A stretch of DNA of 64,000 bases from Maribacter halichondriae. Lineage in GTDB: Bacteria; Bacteroidota; Bacteroidia; Flavobacteriales; Flavobacteriaceae. The DNA is taken from the NCBI RefSeq assembly GCF_027474825.1, contig NZ_CP107030.1:434001-498000 (forward strand), read 5' to 3'. This document shows positions 19,204-28,942 of the stretch, piece by piece (positions within the stretch are counted from its first letter, which is position 1; the number at the start of each line of letters is the position of its first letter). The position numbers and the translations under genes were made by a program. The notes beneath the pieces are model-generated. The model saw only the letters and a program-made list of their open reading frames with translations, did no database searches and had not been told where the DNA came from.

Positions 19204-21144
19204 TTATTGCTTTTTAATATGGAATAAATGGAAAGGCAGGGCTGGATGTACTTCTACAAAATTCCATTCTTCCCGCCAAATGTAGCTATTATTGGTAATT
19301 ACGTCATGCATTTCTACGGACTGCCCGGCCTGTAGCCCCATTTCGAGCAAAGGAAGTTGCACCGTTCCGCGTTGCGCATAGTGATTATCCAGATTGATTA
19401 TGGTCAATGTCTCATCGGTGCGGTCGTCGTTCCATTTGTAAAAAGCGATCAGCATATCGTTTTCTATATGGCAAAATCGGATATTGTTCGTCTGCTGCAA
19501 AGATCCATGGTCTTTTCGGGCCGCATTTAGCTTTGAAATTACATAGACCAGTTTATTTTCTATCGACCAGTCCCAATGTCTAATCTCGTATTTTTCGGAG
19601 TGTAGGTACTCCTCCTTGCCGGGCATGGCATCGCTTACCATATATTCGTAAACAGGGCCGTAAAGTCCTAAGTTTCCACATAAAGTAGCGGCCAGCGCAT
19701 AGCGCAAAATATGCATGGCTTCATTAGAACCTTGCAAATGGTACGGATTGATATCGGGCGTATTTGGCCAAAAGTTCGGCCGGTAATATTCCCGCATTTC
19801 GCTTTGGGTCAGTTCGTTCATATACTCGATCAATTCGTGTTTCAAGACCCGCCACGTAAAATAGGTATAGGATTGGGAGAAGCCTTGTTTACCCAGCTGT
19901 TGCATCACTTTGGGCCGTGAAAATGCCTCGGCCAAGAACAGAACATCGGGATGTTTCTTTTTGACTTCGATAATCAACCAGTTCCAAAAATAATGGGGCT
20001 TGGTATGCGGATTATCGACCCTGAAAATATTGATTCCACATTTCACCCAATGCAGGGTGACACCGAGCAATTCTTCCCAAAGCGCCTGATATTCCTTTGC
20101 ATCAAAATGAAAATTGACAATATCCTGATATTTTTTCGGGGGATTCTCGGCGTACTGAATCGTACCATCGGGCCGTTTTCTGAACCATTCGGGATGTTCC
20201 GTAATATACGGATGGTCAGGTGCCGCCTGAAACGCAAGATCCATCGCAATCTCGATATCGTGCTCTTTCGCTTTCTTTATGAGCTCCTTAAAATCTTTTT
20301 CCGTTCCCAGTTCAGGGTGTATGGACTTGTGCCCTCCCAATTTGGAACCAATGGCCCAAGGCACTCCTGAATCGCCTTCCTCCGCATCTGTGGCATTATT
20401 TTTCCCTTTTCTATTTTTCTCTCCGATAGGATGAATTGGAGGAAAATACAAAGTGTCAAATCCCATTTTGGCTACCCTGGGCAATAATCGTTCACAATCT
20501 TTAAACGTACCGTGTTTACCAATTTCAGGGGAAGCAGAACGTGGAAAAAACTCGTACCATGTACTGAAATTCGCTTTTTTACGGTCTACATATACCAGCA
20601 GCAAATTACTCGTATTCACCAATAAACGCCGCGGATTTTCGATAAACAAATGGTGCAATTTCTCCGAGACGGCCACATTGACTGCCTCATCGTATTTTGA
20701 ATCATCTTGAAAAAGTATCTCCCATTTTGCCAGTTCCGACCTATGTTGGCCTGTAAGTTTTTTGGTTAGAAACTTAAGGTATTGCACGCCATCAAGAAGT
20801 TCGCTTTTTACATGTTGCCCATCCTTTAATTTAGCTTCGATACCGTGTTGCCAGTTTAGGGCGTGGTCTACCCAACCTTGTATTCGGTATTCGTAAAAGC
20901 CTTGCTTATCTGCCTGAAAGGTGGCACTGTGCACATCATTGCCCAAATGGACCATTCGAACATTTTCGAACTTTTTTTGGTTTTCTTGTTTGAATTGAAC
21001 CTCGGCCTGAATAATATCATGGCCGTCACCCAAAACATCGGCGATTACGGTAACATTTTCTCCCACTACCCTTTTGATGAAAAATGCTCCACATTCCAGT
21101 TGAGGGCTAATATTTTCGATAACAACACGTTGTTGTCTAAGCAT
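19204..21144 (-). CDS. glgE: Alpha-1,4-glucan:maltose-1-phosphate maltosyltransferase
   Basis: GH13_3 enzyme (EC 2.4.99.16) that adds maltosyl units from maltose 1-phosphate to alpha-glucan chains. An N-terminal beta domain (FIKRVVGENVTVIADVLGDG) is followed by the barrel. The signature WYEFFPRSASPE, LYFPPIHPIGEKNRKGKNN and IFRVDNPHTKP (nucleophile Asp377 from the start used here) are all GlgE-specific, and LAEAFSRP carries the acid. The frame is open from 21204, but the ATG at 21144 fits homologues better. It is the first gene of the glucan operon and divergent from the collagen-like lipoprotein gene. Confidence 0.95.
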   Translation of the reverse strand: MLRQQRVVIENISPQLECGAFFIKRVVGENVTVIADVLGDGHDIIQAEVQFKQENQKKFENVRMVHLGNDVHSATFQADKQGFYEYRIQGWVDHALNWQHGIEAKLKDGQHVKSELLDGVQYLKFLTKKLTGQHRSELAKWEILFQDDSKYDEAVNVAVSEKLHHLFIENPRRLLVNTSNLLLVYVDRKKANFSTWYEFFPRSASPEIGKHGTFKDCERLLPRVAKMGFDTLYFPPIHPIGEKNRKGKNNATDAEEGDSGVPWAIGSKLGGHKSIHPELGTEKDFKELIKKAKEHDIEIAMDLAFQAAPDHPYITEHPEWFRKRPDGTIQYAENPPKKYQDIVNFHFDAKEYQALWEELLGVTLHWVKCGINIFRVDNPHTKPHYFWNWLIIEVKKKHPDVLFLAEAFSRPKVMQQLGKQGFSQSYTYFTWRVLKHELIEYMNELTQSEMREYYRPNFWPNTPDINPYHLQGSNEAMHILRYALAATLCGNLGLYGPVYEYMVSDAMPGKEEYLHSEKYEIRHWDWSIENKLVYVISKLNAARKDHGSLQQTNNIRFCHIENDMLIAFYKWNDDRTDETLTIINLDNHYAQRGTVQLPLLEMGLQAGQSVEMHDVITNNSYIWREEWNFVEVHPALPFHLFHIKKQ

Positions 21145-21341
21145 GGTCTTGGTTTGATGGTTATTTAATGTAGTCTCTAAAAATAGGGAATTCCTATGAA
21201 ACAAAAATTAGGAATTTAAGATATTTCAAACTAATCCGGACTCCAACATTTTCGCTTGAATTCATTTTTGGAACGCTTTTTGAAAGCATTCGAAACATCA
21301 CACTAACGACAATGTATAAAAATCATTTAAACTTTAGCATT

Positions 21342-21908
21342 ATGAAAAAAATCACTATAGTACTCGGCGCCTTTCTAACCTTATTCTTTGTGGCATGCGA
21401 AGGACCTCAAGGACCTCCAGGATTTGATGGTTTCGACGGTCTAGATGGATTAGACGGGCAAGATGGAATCAACATTCTTGGAAAGGTCATCGATATCGAA
21501 GGTGATTTTACAGCGGAGAACGAATATTCGATTTTTTTCGAATTTCCACAGACTATCGAAGTTTTCGAAACCGATGTGGTTCTCGTTTATATTTTATGGG
21601 ACCAGATCGAAGACAGTAACGGAGACCCAGTAGATGTTTGGCGATTATTGCCCCAGACCCGCATCTTAGATCAGGGGTTGCTTCAATATAACTATGACCA
21701 CACTTTCTTTGACGTGAACTTGTTCTTGGAGTCGGACTTTGATCTTACGACTTTACAGCCAGGTGATACCGATAATCAAGTGTTTAGAATTGCCGTACTT
21801 CCCGCCGAAACGCTTTCGGGTTCAAAAATTGACAAGTCGAATATCGAAGGTATTATGGGCATGTTAAATATGAACGAATTGGATGTCCAAAAAATTAGTC
21901 TCGACTAA
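21342..21908 (+). CDS. Lipoprotein with a short collagen-like Gly-X-Y stretch
   Basis: Lipoprotein of 188 residues from the ATG at 21342 (MKKITIVLGAFLTLFFVAC, Cys at 19). Directly after the lipidated Cys comes a run of Gly-X-Y triplets (GPQGPPGFDGFDGLDGLDG and on, eight triplets), then a globular beta-rich domain of about 140 residues. Such proteins are common in Flavobacteriia and their function is unknown. An upstream in-frame ATG at 21312 would add ten residues before the signal and is less likely. Confidence 0.82.
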   Translation: MKKITIVLGAFLTLFFVACEGPQGPPGFDGFDGLDGLDGQDGINILGKVIDIEGDFTAENEYSIFFEFPQTIEVFETDVVLVYILWDQIEDSNGDPVDVWRLLPQTRILDQGLLQYNYDHTFFDVNLFLESDFDLTTLQPGDTDNQVFRIAVLPAETLSGSKIDKSNIEGIMGMLNMNELDVQKISLD

Positions 21909-21928
21909 ACGTATCCCCACAAAAGCTA

Positions 21929-21961
21929 AACCCGTTGGCCAATTTGGTCGATGGGTTTTTT
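21929..21961 (+). terminator. Rho-independent terminator after the collagen-like lipoprotein gene
   Basis: AACCCGTTGGCC pairs over its full length (with wobbles) with GGTCGATGGGTT across the loop AATTT, followed by a T run. Confidence 0.8.
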
Positions 21962-22013
21962 GTTTGCCATACATTCGTTTTAAAAAGTAACTGGATTTTT
22001 TTCCATGGTAACG

Positions 22014-22021
22014 TATCTTTG
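22014..22021 (+). promoter_or_regulatory. Bacteroidota-type -7 element upstream of msrB
   Basis: TATCTTTG matches the consensus TAnnTTTG and lies 42 bases before the msrB ATG. I see no clear TTG -33 box at the usual spacing, so this is a moderate call. Confidence 0.45.
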
Positions 22022-22063
22022 AAAGGATTGTATATGAAAAACGTCTAACAAGAAAAAGAAAGT

Positions 22064-22570
22064 ATGAGAGTTAATGCATTGATTTTGGCCGCTTGCTTTG
22101 CTTTTGCAAGCTGTAACGGAATTTCACAAGAAAAAAAGTCAAAAGAAACCGCCCAAGAGACCAAAACGGCAACTTTTCCGGTTTCAAAGACCGAAGCCGA
22201 ATGGCAAAAAGAACTGACCGAAATGGAGTTTTACGTGCTTCGTAAGGCGGCTACCGAAAATGCCTTTACCAGTGATTTATTGGACAATAAAAAGGAGGGG
22301 GTTTACGTATGTGCCGGTTGTGGTACCGAAGTCTTCAAAAGCGAACATAAATTTGATTCAGGCACAGGTTGGCCTAGCTTTGATCGTGAAATCGAGGGCA
22401 ATGTAGCGTATGATGTAGATTATAAAATTGGCTACAAGCGCACTGAAGAACATTGTGCTACTTGTGGCGGACATCTTGGGCATGTTTTCGATGATGGCCC
22501 TAGTGCCACAACAGGAAAAAGACACTGCATCAATGGTGTGGCCTTGGATTTCATTCCAACTGAAAAATAG
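22064..22570 (+). CDS. msrB: Peptide-methionine (R)-S-oxide reductase lipoprotein
   Basis: MsrB (EC 1.8.4.12) reduces methionine-R-sulfoxide in damaged proteins. The 168 residues start with a lipoprotein signal (FAFASC, Cys at 18), so it repairs envelope proteins rather than cytoplasmic ones. Zinc ligands are in CAGCG and CATCGGHLGH; the catalytic Cys is in RHCINGVALDF near the C-terminus; SGTGWPSF is the substrate motif. The DinB-like gene follows after 43 bases. Confidence 0.95.
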   Translation: MRVNALILAACFAFASCNGISQEKKSKETAQETKTATFPVSKTEAEWQKELTEMEFYVLRKAATENAFTSDLLDNKKEGVYVCAGCGTEVFKSEHKFDSGTGWPSFDREIEGNVAYDVDYKIGYKRTEEHCATCGGHLGHVFDDGPSATTGKRHCINGVALDFIPTEK

Positions 22571-22613
22571 GCTGCCAAAGGAAGAGTCTTTTCTATTTTG
22601 ATAAAGTTGAAGT

Positions 22614-23141
22614 ATGGATTACCAAGAGAATTTTTTGGAAAGCGTCCGTTTTGAATTGATGAAATACAAATCATACGGCGAAAAAACATTTGCCCAACTC
22701 AGCGAAGAAGATATTCATCGGAAGCTTTCCGAGGCGGACAATAGCATCGCCATCATTGTCAAGCATATGGTAGGTAATATGCTGAGTCGGTTTACCAATT
22801 TTCTTACCGAAGATGGTGAAAAACCATGGCGTCATCGCGATGTTGAATTTGAAGACCCGTATGAAAACATGGATACGATGATGGCTGCTTGGCAAATGGG
22901 ATGGGACTGCCTCTTTGTTGCCATGGATTCAATCAACAAAAATAATTTTGATACCCACATCAAGATTAGAAATGAAGACCATACGGTTATAGAAGCCCTT
23001 ACCCGTCAATTGGCACATTATGCCAGCCATATCGGACAGATTATGCTCATGGGGAAAATGATCAAAGGTTCCGAATGGAAATCACTCTCAATACCAAAAG
23101 GCGCCTCAGAAGCTTTTAATAAAGAGAAGTTCGAAAATTAA
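22614..23141 (+). CDS. DinB-like protein (DUF1572 family)
   Basis: Cytoplasmic protein of 175 residues with the four-helix DinB/YfiT-like fold. Three spaced His residues expected for a metal site are visible in IVKHMVGNM (near 46), around DTHIKI (near 120) and LAHYASHIGQI (near 139). DUF1572 members are often thiol- or metal-dependent enzymes but this one has no known substrate. Confidence 0.82.
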   Translation: MDYQENFLESVRFELMKYKSYGEKTFAQLSEEDIHRKLSEADNSIAIIVKHMVGNMLSRFTNFLTEDGEKPWRHRDVEFEDPYENMDTMMAAWQMGWDCLFVAMDSINKNNFDTHIKIRNEDHTVIEALTRQLAHYASHIGQIMLMGKMIKGSEWKSLSIPKGASEAFNKEKFEN

Positions 23142-23236
23142 TCGATTAACATGTAGTGGTCTGGAATACGTTCTCGTCCCTCGCCAGCAAAAACCATAAA
23201 TTTTTTTGAATTTGACCCCGAAACTTCTGAGGGGGC

Positions 23237-23268
23237 TTGTTTTTTGGTGCTTGATTTCCGTACTTTTG
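23237..23268 (+). promoter_or_regulatory. Predicted promoter of lpdA
   Basis: TTG at 23237-23239, a 21-base spacer and TACTTTTG at 23261-23268 match the Bacteroidota pattern of a TTG -33 box and TAnnTTTG -7 box. It lies 52 bases before the lpdA ATG. A weak CCCC/GGGG hairpin followed by T residues at about 23215-23245 may end the preceding transcript. Confidence 0.5.
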
Positions 23269-23320
23269 CATCTGCCTTTTGCAGGGTACATTTCTATTTC
23301 AAAATTCAAAAAATAAGGAT

Positions 23321-24711
23321 ATGGGCAAATTTGATGTTATTGTTGTGGGCAGTGGCCCCGGAGGCTACGTAACCGCTATCAGGGCTTCACAACTCGGTCT
23401 TAAAACGGCCATCGTCGAAAAGGAAAACCTGGGTGGTGTCTGTTTAAATTGGGGGTGTATCCCCACCAAAGCGTTGCTTAAATCGGCTCAAGTATTCGAA
23501 TATCTGCAACATGCAAATGATTACGGACTAAAGGCTGAAGGCGTCGATAAGGATTTCGACGCTGTAGTACAGCGAAGTCGAGGTGTTGCCGACGGAATGA
23601 GCAAAGGCGTTCAATTTTTGATGAAAAAAATAAAATCGAGGTCATCAATGGTTTCGGGACTTTAAAATCAGGAAAGAAAGTATCGGTCAAAGGAGATGAC
23701 GGAAAAGAGACAGAATACAGTGCCGACCATATTATAATTGCGACCGGTGCACGCAGTAGGGAATTGCCCAGTTTGCCCCAAGATGGTAAAAAGATCATAG
23801 GCTATCGCGAGGCCATGACCTTAAAAGAACAGCCTAAGAAAATGATTGTTGTGGGTAGCGGTGCCATCGGTATCGAGTTTGCCTATTTCTATAACGCGAT
23901 GGGTACAGATGTTACCGTCGTGGAATATCTACCGAATATCGTTCCGGTCGAAGATGAAGAAGTATCGAAACAATTGGAACGGAGTTTTAAAAAAGCCGGT
24001 ATAAAAATTATGACTTCTTCAGAAGTTACTCATGTTGATACTTCAGGGGAAGGGGTCAAAGTGAATGTAAAGAAGGCCGGTGGTGCTGAGATTATTCCTG
24101 CGGATATTGTATTGTCGGCAGTGGGAATAAAATCGAATATTGAAAATATTGGGCTTGAAGAAGTTGGTATCGAAACCGATAAAGATAAGATCTTGGTCAA
24201 CGATTTCTATCAGACGAATATTCCCGGATATTATGCCATCGGAGATGTAACGCCAGGGCAGGCATTGGCGCATGTCGCTTCTGCGGAAGGCATCCTATGT
24301 GTTGAAAAAATTGCGGGAATGCATGTTGAGCCCCTTGATTATGGCAACATTCCAGGCTGTACCTATTGTATGCCAGAAATTGCATCCGTGGGGCTTACTG
24401 AAAAACAGGCCAGGGAAAAAGGTTTCGATATCAAAGTGGGCAAATTCCCGTTTTCCGCAAGCGGAAAGGCGAAAGCTTCGGGCAACTCTGACGGTTTTGT
24501 AAAAGTCATCTTCGATGCGAAATACGGTGAATGGCTCGGTTGTCACATGATCGGGGCCGGAGTGACAGATATGATCGCGGAGGCCGTTGTCGCGCGTAAA
24601 CTGGAAACTACGGGGCATGAGGTTTTAAAGGCGGTCCACCCCCACCCGACTATGAGCGAAGCGGTTATGGAGGCTGTTGCCGCGGCCTATGATGAAGTCA
24701 TCCATTTATAA
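23321..24711 (+). CDS. lpdA: Dihydrolipoyl dehydrogenase (E3), frameshifted as written
   Basis: FAD enzyme (EC 1.8.1.4) that reoxidises dihydrolipoamide in 2-oxoacid dehydrogenase complexes. The FAD motif GSGPGGYVTAIRASQLG and the redox disulfide GGVCLNWGCIPTKALL are present, then the NAD motif GSGAIGIEFAYFYNAMG, AIGDVTPG, and the C-terminal His-Glu pair in HPHPTMSEAVMEA. The frame breaks in the A run 23624-23630; one added A joins the halves into 463 residues, the normal length. Since E3 is a central enzyme, an error in the sequence is more likely than a pseudogene. The start is the ATG at 23321. Confidence 0.93.
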
Positions 24712-24720
24712 TTTTTTTAG

Positions 24721-25272
24721 ATGAAGCTTACCCATCGAAACATCCACCGTGATGTCGCCTATTTCTATGTAGGATTGATTCTTGCCTTCTCCTTTTCAGG
24801 AATTATTCTGAACCATCGTCAAGACTGGTACCCTATGGATTATAGTTATGATACCAAAGAGGTGCAACTTGAAATTCCCACTGATAAATCCGCTTTTGAA
24901 TCGGAAGACTACATCAAAGAGATTTCGGAACAATGGCAATTGGCCTCGGAGTACGATGACCATCGATTACGTGATAACGAGCTCCGTATTTTTTACGATG
25001 ATAACGTTATTCTCGATGCCGACATCACCACAGGGAAAGGAATTTTGGAATACAAACGGAAAGTCCCATTTTTGGGCCATACCATGTTCTTGCACAAAAC
25101 CACGAACAAATTTTGGATCTGGTATTCGGATATTTTTGGCATCGCCATGTTGACCATTGCCATTACCGGAATGTTCTTGGTAAAAGGAAAAAACAGTTTT
25201 AAGAAAAGAGGATGGAAATTGGCCTTGGCCGGACTCATTTTTCCCATAATCATTTTAATCATATTCGCTTGA
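24721..25272 (+). CDS. PepSY-associated transmembrane protein
   Basis: Membrane protein of 183 residues starting nine bases after lpdA. It has an N-terminal helix (DVAYFYVGLILAFSFSGIIL), a periplasmic PepSY-like part, a second helix (WYSDIFGIAMLTIAITGMFL) and a third at the C-terminus (LALAGLIFPIIILIIFA). His residues in LTHRNIHRDVAY and FLGHTMFLHKTT could bind haem as in iron-reductase relatives, but this is inference. It probably shares a transcript with the DUF3817 gene. Confidence 0.82.
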   Translation: MKLTHRNIHRDVAYFYVGLILAFSFSGIILNHRQDWYPMDYSYDTKEVQLEIPTDKSAFESEDYIKEISEQWQLASEYDDHRLRDNELRIFYDDNVILDADITTGKGILEYKRKVPFLGHTMFLHKTTNKFWIWYSDIFGIAMLTIAITGMFLVKGKNSFKKRGWKLALAGLIFPIIILIIFA

Positions 25273-25276
25273 CACC

Positions 25277-25573
25277 ATGTTGAACCTATTTCGGCTGACC
25301 GCTATTTTAGAAGGTATTTCGTATCTCTCGCTCTTTGCCGTGAGCATGCCCTTAAAGTATATGGCCGAGATTCCAGAACCCAATAAATATATTGGGTATG
25401 CCCATGGATTTCTGTTCATCGCCTATATCATTTTGGCCATTGTTTTTTGGATGGAAAAAAAATGGAGCATCAAACGGCTTTTTATTTTGGTCATCGCTTC
25501 CCTACTACCTTTCGGTACGTTCTACATTGACGAAAAATATCTAAAACCCCTGAAATCAGGGGTGACAGTATAA
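25277..25573 (+). CDS. DUF3817 membrane protein
   Basis: Integral membrane protein of 98 residues with three helices, beginning LFRLTAILEGISYLSLFAVSMPLKY, the typical DUF3817 (YdzA-like) start. The GYAHGFLFIAYI segment is conserved in the family. It follows the PepSY gene after four bases. Function unknown. Confidence 0.85.
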   Translation: MLNLFRLTAILEGISYLSLFAVSMPLKYMAEIPEPNKYIGYAHGFLFIAYIILAIVFWMEKKWSIKRLFILVIASLLPFGTFYIDEKYLKPLKSGVTV

Positions 25574-25725
25574 TGGTCCAATAGTTCGTAGAGTCCATTT
25601 TGTAGCACACTTCAAAATGTCATTGTTATTGAAGTTAAAATTTCTTTTGTGATGGTCTTCGCCTTCCATCAACGCAATCTAAAGAGAATTGTCGTAGGGT
25701 CGTATAGGCAAAAGATTAGGTTTTA

Positions 25726-26912
25726 TTAAAAAAGGGAATACCCTAAAATCAGGGCTACCGCCTTGTAATCTGAAGAAAATGATTGCGAATCAGTTATGAC
25801 ATCACGACTTGTATGATACCTTAGTTCCAGCGATAATTTGTCATTCATTTTATATCCAAATCCAAATGCTAAATTTGGACTCGATCTGATCTCCAAATCA
25901 CCGACCGTATCATAATCAAAAATCGAATTTATGGCAAAGTCTAACACAACGGCACCATTTATAAATAATTTCGATTGTTCGTTTAAGAACATATAGTGAC
26001 GTATTCCTAAAGGTAGTTCAATAGATCTATAACTGGCTTTAACAAGATATCTTTCCAATTGTTTCTCCGCTTCAAAATATTGATAGGTAGGTTCAACGAA
26101 AACCGCCCATTTTTTGCCGTTGAAAGCCATAACAAACTCGGCTTCAAGCCCCAGCCTGAAACCAATTTTAGAATCGAATTGTGCGTCTCTATTATTAAGG
26201 AGTCCGCTATCAATTGTAAGTGCCGAAGCATTTATTCCCGGTCGAAGGTTCAGATGAAATAAATTGTTCGATTGCGACTTGCTGTATTCCTTGAAATCAG
26301 AACCATTACATTCGTTGAACTTTACAAAAAGCCTGACTAATTCACCTTTACTATAGTTTAGCCTTTTTATTTCGCTCAATGGAATAGTAGGGCATTTTAA
26401 ATCGTTCCATAGCTGATTCAGGTACTCATTGTTTTCCTTCACTTCAAAATCAGTGGCTTTGTACTGTTTATAGATCAGTTGTTTGACCCCAGAATCTCCC
26501 ACCGTATAGAAAAATCGTCTTAACCCCCGTCCTCGTACATAAATAGACTTGCAGAACCTTCTACCAATACCTTCAAAAGAAGCTGTTCTTCCTCGAAATT
26601 TGGATTTCTATCAGAACTCAAATTGCTCAAAATTTTGCTTGATCTGTCTATTTCAACATTATATCGTCCATATTTTGCCTTGTTATAAACACCCACCTCA
26701 CGTACATAATGCATTATTTTCTTCGAGGTTTCGCCGTTTTCGGATAATTTATATTCAAATTCGGTGGGATTATTTTTCCAACCCACGTTTCTGATTAGGC
26801 ATTCTGTTTTTTCATCTAGGTTGTCGATGAAGTATCCTTTTTCAAAAGAAATCTGCGAGTGACAATTAAAGCTCAACAGTAATACGAAAACGAATAGGTA
26901 CAGTTTTTTCAT
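25726..26912 (-). CDS. Outer-membrane beta-barrel protein, frameshifted as written
   Basis: Secreted protein with signal peptide (MKKLYLFVFVLLLSFNCHSQ), an N-terminal domain of about 180 residues and a C-terminal membrane-barrel half (RPGINASALTID, FRLGLEAEFVMAF, LPLGIRHYMFL, LAFGFGYKMNDKLSLELRYH, ending in GYSLF with the terminal aromatic residue usual for barrels). The frame breaks at the C run 26524-26528; adding one base joins FMYEDGG to LRRFFYTVGDSGV and gives 395 residues. This full layout is a common flavobacterial family of unknown function. Confidence 0.8.
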
Positions 26913-27232
26913 TATGAAACCTCCATTTTATTAGCTTGGGTGGTTCGATATTAACAGGTTTCATTTCATTTTATTGCCTTTCATTGTGGGAATGGCCTTA
27001 CCGAACCAAGCCTACTTGGCACCATAATCCTTCGTTGCTTAATCCTAAGAATGAGTATTTAGGGCGTACAATTACCTGAATCGCATAATAATATGCTTTT
27101 AATGGTTTGTTAATATCAAGGTTGGATATCTAAAATACCTGAAGTCGGAGGTGCCCGCAAAATAGACTTCTAGTCTATTGATTAACTTTGAAGAAAAGGA
27201 AAGGGCTTTCCCTAGGGCACTTTGTTGCATTC
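26913..27232. other. Intergenic stretch without a recognised gene
   Basis: These 320 bases between the barrel gene and the ASCH gene hold no credible reading frame on either strand. They must contain the barrel gene's promoter at the low-coordinate end. I see no terminator, repeat or RNA signature I could defend. Confidence 0.5.
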
Positions 27233-27822
27233 CTACTTTTCCGGCCAGATCGTTTCAAACCATTCGCAGACTATTAGCATTTCTTCTGTCGGTTTCTCCC
27301 CACTTTGTTCCAATGCGTTCGCAAAAAAGTCCCAATGTGCTTTTTTCCATTTTTTAAGAGGTTCAATTTTCGTTCCCATATCGAGTTCAGCATATTCTTT
27401 GGAAATTTGGTTGAATGGAATTGTATCTACTTTTGTAATTTTAATTATCGCTTTTGCTTTTCCGTCAAAATCCGTTACAATACTTTTTGTTCCGATTTTC
27501 GGTAAATCTGCATTAGCTTCTTCGAACCAATAGTATAACATGGAACCTGCTTTTTTTCTCCTTTCAAAATCAATTCCGCTAACCGATTTGCGTCATATTC
27601 ATTGTTGTGAAAAGTATCAGAATCTGGTAGTTCGTCTTTTTTAAATTCAGGATTTGATTCGATATAGCTGTTCCACATTTCAGAGACAGAAGAGACAGAT
27701 TTATCAATCGAGTTTTCAGGCTCAGTTTCCATTTCTGTATGTGTTTGCGTCTCAGTTTTGGTTTTGGTTTCGCTTTTACAGCCTATAAAAATAAAAAGTA
27801 AAATGAGTGTTAGATGTTTCAT
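27233..27822 (-). CDS. ASCH-domain protein carrying a lipoprotein signal, frameshifted as written
   Basis: ASCH domains are PUA-like RNA-binding or nuclease folds and are normally cytoplasmic. Here the ASCH part (WNSYIESNP, NNEYDANRLAELILKGEKK, ANADLPKIGTKSIVTDFDG, KKWKKAHWDFFANALEQSG, TEEMLIVCEWFETIW) is preceded by a clear lipoprotein signal MKHLTLILLFIFIGC and a Thr/Glu-rich linker (KTKTETQTHTEMETEPE). The frame breaks at the T run 27551-27557; one added base restores GEKKAGSMLYYWFEE and a protein of 196 residues. The exported location is read from the sequence; the function there is unknown. Confidence 0.8.
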
Positions 27823-27914
27823 AGTTTCTTCGGTATTAATGGCAACGTCCTCGGCAATAGCAAAAGAGGCTTTCGGTTAGCTCAGGCATTTCCGCCACGC
27901 ATTTGGCCATTGTT

Positions 27915-28868
27915 TTACTCCATTTTGGTTTTCAACATTTTATATGGCTCCAACTTTTTCAAGTCCAGAATTTTCTCTCCGTCAAAATTGTCCAATTGCG
28001 TATTGATTACAAAATATATATTTCCGTCTAAAATGTCAAAGGTGGTGGGTATTTTAAAATCCTCCGTGAAAGCGATAATTTTTTCTTTTCCCAAAATTTC
28101 CGTTCCTGTCTTGTTAAGTTCAAACTTGAACAATCCATTTTGGGAAATGTTGCCCCAACCATTCACTATTCCGTATAAATTGTCTTTGTAGAATTTTAAA
28201 CCATCAATGCTCGAATACTCTTCTTTGGGCTGATTTATAATTTTTTTTGATGCTTTTTCGACAATGCAAATTCCGTTGTTTGACGCAAAATATAAATATT
28301 TATCATTACTGGAAATAGTGATTCCATTGGAGTTTGGAATCTTTTCAGAATCCAAATAGACTTCGATGGTTTTACTTGGTCTTTGGATTTTATAGCTTTT
28401 ATTGCTTTCTGAATCGGTTATGAAAATTTCATTGTTAGCACTAATTGTTAAATCGTTCAAATATTGGAAATCCGAACGGTCAATCGAATAAGAGTCAATC
28501 AAGTCCCCCGAGGAAATTTGTAAAAGCAAAAGGATGGATTTGTTTTTGTCTGCCGTTAAACTATTAACAAGAGCATATAAAGTATCTCCTTTTATTGTCA
28601 TTCCAAAACCCGCTAGATAATTGTGTTCGCCAGTTTTTAGAAAAGTTTTAGGGTCGCTGCCGTCAATTGAACCACTTACTATTTTCTTGCTTTTTAGACT
28701 GTTCAGATATACCCTTTTTGTCTTGTTGTCTATTGCAATGCCTTCGGGAAACAAATCTTGCTCAAAAGGTAGTTCGATTAATTCCACTTTTTGACCGGAA
28801 CACAAGTTTAAACAGAAAAATAGGGTTGAACACCAGAGAATTAATTTGATTTGCATGATTTTTTTCAT
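27915..28868 (-). CDS. Secreted SMP-30/gluconolactonase-like beta-propeller protein
   Basis: Protein of 317 residues with a signal peptide (cleavage near LNLCSGQ) and a propeller of repeated blades such as FPEGIAIDNKTKRVYLNS, LNDLTISANNEIFITDS, PNSNGITISSNDKYLYFAS. This resembles the SMP-30/strictosidine-synthase-like fold. The catalytic metal ligands of true gluconolactonases (Glu early, Asn and Asp in later blades) are plausible but cannot be confirmed. Base use is more AT-rich than in nearby genes. Confidence 0.72.
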   Translation of the reverse strand: MKKIMQIKLILWCSTLFFCLNLCSGQKVELIELPFEQDLFPEGIAIDNKTKRVYLNSLKSKKIVSGSIDGSDPKTFLKTGEHNYLAGFGMTIKGDTLYALVNSLTADKNKSILLLLQISSGDLIDSYSIDRSDFQYLNDLTISANNEIFITDSESNKSYKIQRPSKTIEVYLDSEKIPNSNGITISSNDKYLYFASNNGICIVEKASKKIINQPKEEYSSIDGLKFYKDNLYGIVNGWGNISQNGLFKFELNKTGTEILGKEKIIAFTEDFKIPTTFDILDGNIYFVINTQLDNFDGEKILDLKKLEPYKMLKTKME

Positions 28869-28942
28869 CTTAGAACAATTACTTATAAGGCAAATCTATT
28901 TTGTTTAATCAGGTTATCAAATAAGGGGTAAATTTTGCACCA

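Noticed and set aside
23106..23309. Small minus-strand gene upstream of lpdA
   Set aside because: The 67-codon frame crosses the predicted lpdA promoter and a weak hairpin and has no family resemblance or signal; non-coding is the better reading.
27823..27914. Integron-type recombination site between the ASCH and SMP-30 genes
   Set aside because: The segment has GC-richer inverted patches, but I could not find the paired core sites, a repeated copy in the window, or an integrase nearby.
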